NCBI GenBank assembly: GCA_019075865.1 | Contig: JAGXAN010000001.1 | Span: forward strand, 124,001 to 188,000 | From: Hyphomicrobiales bacterium | GTDB lineage: Bacteria; Pseudomonadota; Alphaproteobacteria; Rhizobiales; Beijerinckiaceae | Reading direction: 5' to 3' | DNA: 64,000 bases | Part shown: piece after piece, positions 62,748 through 64,000 of the stretch | How positions within the stretch are numbered: position 1 is the first letter of the stretch | Layout: each line of letters opens with the position of its first letter | Notes under the pieces: model-generated | Told to the model about the DNA's origin: nothing | The model's input: only the letters and a program-made list of their open reading frames with translations | Databases searched by the model: none | Program-made: the position numbers and the translations under genes

Positions 62748-64000
62748 ATGGATGAGGTCGGCAAAGTGGATGGCAACGAGGCGCAGGAAACCCGTGAGTG
62801 GGTAGATGCGATTGAAAGCGTCATTGCTTATGAAGGGCCGGATCGGGCGGATCAATTGCTCGGTGCCGCAGTGGACAGTGCGCGCCGCTCCGGGGCCAAA
62901 CTGCCGTTTGCTGCCAATACCGCCTACCTCAACACCATTGCGCCCAGCGAGCAGCCGGTTCATCCCGGCGATCGCCACCTTGAGATGAACATCCGGCGGA
63001 TGATCCGCTGGAACGCGACGGCAATTGTGCTCAAGGCCAACAAGGAAAGCTCGGAACTGGGCGGTCATATCGCCAGCTTTCAGTCCGCCGCGACGCTTTA
63101 TGACACCGGCTTCATGCATTTCTGGCATGCTGCAAGCGAGAAACACGGCGGCGATCTGGTATTCATCCAGGGCCATTCTTCGCCCGGCATTTATGCCCGC
63201 GCTTTCGTCGAGGGTCGCCTGAGCGAGGATCAACTGAAGAATTTCCGCATGGAAGTCGGCGGTAAGGGATTATCTTCCTATCCCCACCCCTGGCTGATGC
63301 CCGATTTCTGGCAATTCCCGACGGTTTCGATGGGACTTGGCCCCTTGATGGCGATTTATCAGGCGCGATTCTTGAAATATCTGCACAATCGCGAATTGGC
63401 CGATACGTCGCCGCGCAAGGTCTGGGCCTTCATGGGCGATGGCGAAATGGACGAGCCGGAATCGCTGGGGGCGATTTCGCTGGCCGGGCGCGAGAAGCTC
63501 GACAATTTGATCTTCGTGATCAACTGCAATCTGCAGCGCCTCGATGGCCCGGTGCGCGGCAATGGCAAAATTATTCAGGAGCTGGAAGCCGATTTTCGCG
63601 GTGCCGGCTGGAATGTCATCAAGGTGGTGTGGGGTTCGGGCTGGGATGAACTTCTCGCCAAAGATACGCAGGGCAAGCTCCGTCAATTGATGGAAGAATG
63701 CCTCGATGGCGAATACCAGGACTTCAAGTCCAAGGATGGCGCCTATATTCGCGAGCATTTCTTTGGCCGTTACCCTGAAACAGCCGCCATGGTGGCCGAA
63801 TGGACGGATGCGCAGATCTGGCGTCTGACCCGTGGCGGTCACGATCCGCTCAAGGTTTTTGCCGCCTACAAGGCCGCCAGCGAGCACGTCGGCCAGCCGA
63901 CCCTGATTTTGGCCAAGACCGTCAAGGGCTATGGCATGGGCGCATCCGGCGAAGGCCAGATGATTAGCCATCAGCAGAAGAAAATGGCGGATGATTCGCT
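62748..64000 (+). CDS. aceE: Pyruvate dehydrogenase E1 component, homodimeric type (3' truncated by window)
   Basis: The first 417 codons of AceE are present and the frame runs off the window. It has LPFAANTAYLNTIA, the GHSSPGIYARAF segment, and the thiamine-pyrophosphate-binding GDGEMDEPES..NCNLQRLDGPVRGN. AGGGAG 7 bp upstream sets the ATG (MDEVGKVDG). The homodimeric E1 decarboxylates pyruvate for acetyl-CoA. Most alphaproteobacteria instead use a heterodimeric PdhA/PdhB E1, so this type is notable. aceF should follow. Confidence 0.95.
   Translation, partial: MDEVGKVDGNEAQETREWVDAIESVIAYEGPDRADQLLGAAVDSARRSGAKLPFAANTAYLNTIAPSEQPVHPGDRHLEMNIRRMIRWNATAIVLKANKESSELGGHIASFQSAATLYDTGFMHFWHAASEKHGGDLVFIQGHSSPGIYARAFVEGRLSEDQLKNFRMEVGGKGLSSYPHPWLMPDFWQFPTVSMGLGPLMAIYQARFLKYLHNRELADTSPRKVWAFMGDGEMDEPESLGAISLAGREKLDNLIFVINCNLQRLDGPVRGNGKIIQELEADFRGAGWNVIKVVWGSGWDELLAKDTQGKLRQLMEECLDGEYQDFKSKDGAYIREHFFGRYPETAAMVAEWTDAQIWRLTRGGHDPLKVFAAYKAASEHVGQPTLILAKTVKGYGMGASGEGQMISHQQKKMADDS

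Noticed and set aside
1-64000. CRISPR arrays, insertion sequences, integrases, prophage genes
   Set aside because: No transposase, integrase, phage or Cas proteins, and no spaced direct repeats were seen.

Overview
This window is a contiguous piece of an alphaproteobacterial chromosome with roughly 60 % GC by eye. It is densely coded, has about 55 genes on both strands, and shows no insertion sequence, prophage or CRISPR. The placement rests on a SciP-type CtrA inhibitor, a DUF1013 (TrcR-like) cell-cycle regulator, and the alphaproteobacterial gene sets cpoB-tilS-pal, ftsH-glmM and leuB/asd/carbonic anhydrase. Hyphomicrobiales (Rhizobiales) is my best guess for the order, but it is not proven. 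The window opens inside ftsH and closes inside aceE.

Layout. 0-11 kb: ftsH (3' part), glmM, a His-rich CDF metal exporter, a GlcG/HbpS protein, aroE, a minus-strand pair (ATP-grasp ligase plus FAD monooxygenase), lepA, a sirtuin and a two-domain cold-shock protein. 11-17 kb: a minus-strand glycerol-3-phosphate region, glpD followed by a complete Ugp-like ABC transporter with a good PHO box between them. 17-22 kb: sciP, a PEBP protein, and a copper-response locus (csoR divergent from a P-type ATPase with three YHS domains). 22-26.7 kb: MaoC, MuiA/DUF4139, a FadR-type regulator with a SulP transporter, and DUF427. 26.9-31 kb: a second transporter, ugpBAEC, closer to the classical Ugp type. 31-36 kb: an SDR, an EamA exporter, hemW and a cytochrome P450.

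36-40 kb: a five-gene minus-strand operon (scoA-scoB-enoyl-CoA hydratase-feruloyl-CoA-synthetase-like ligase-hotdog thioesterase) that looks like an aryl or phenylpropanoid acid degradation module. 40-46.7 kb: a coupled pair of membrane proteins, a tRNA with CAT anticodon, and a tetR-MFP-RND efflux operon with a perfect 20-bp operator. 46.7-52 kb: a GH13 glucosidase, cpoB-tilS convergent with pal, and the DUF1013 regulator. 52-64 kb: asd, two exported orphan proteins, leuB, carbonic anhydrase, comM/yifB, alkB, glnD-grpE and homodimeric-type aceE.

Together the genes suggest a free-living heterotroph that scavenges glycerol phosphates under phosphate limitation, uses carboxylic or aromatic acids, and resists copper and toxic organics. 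The less ordinary items are the ATP-grasp/FAD pair, the triple-YHS copper ATPase, a pal terminator embedded in the coding 3' end of tilS, the rearranged tol-pal neighbourhood, and the aryl-CoA operon with its repeated palindromic motif. I found no clear-cut unknown defence or mobile system.
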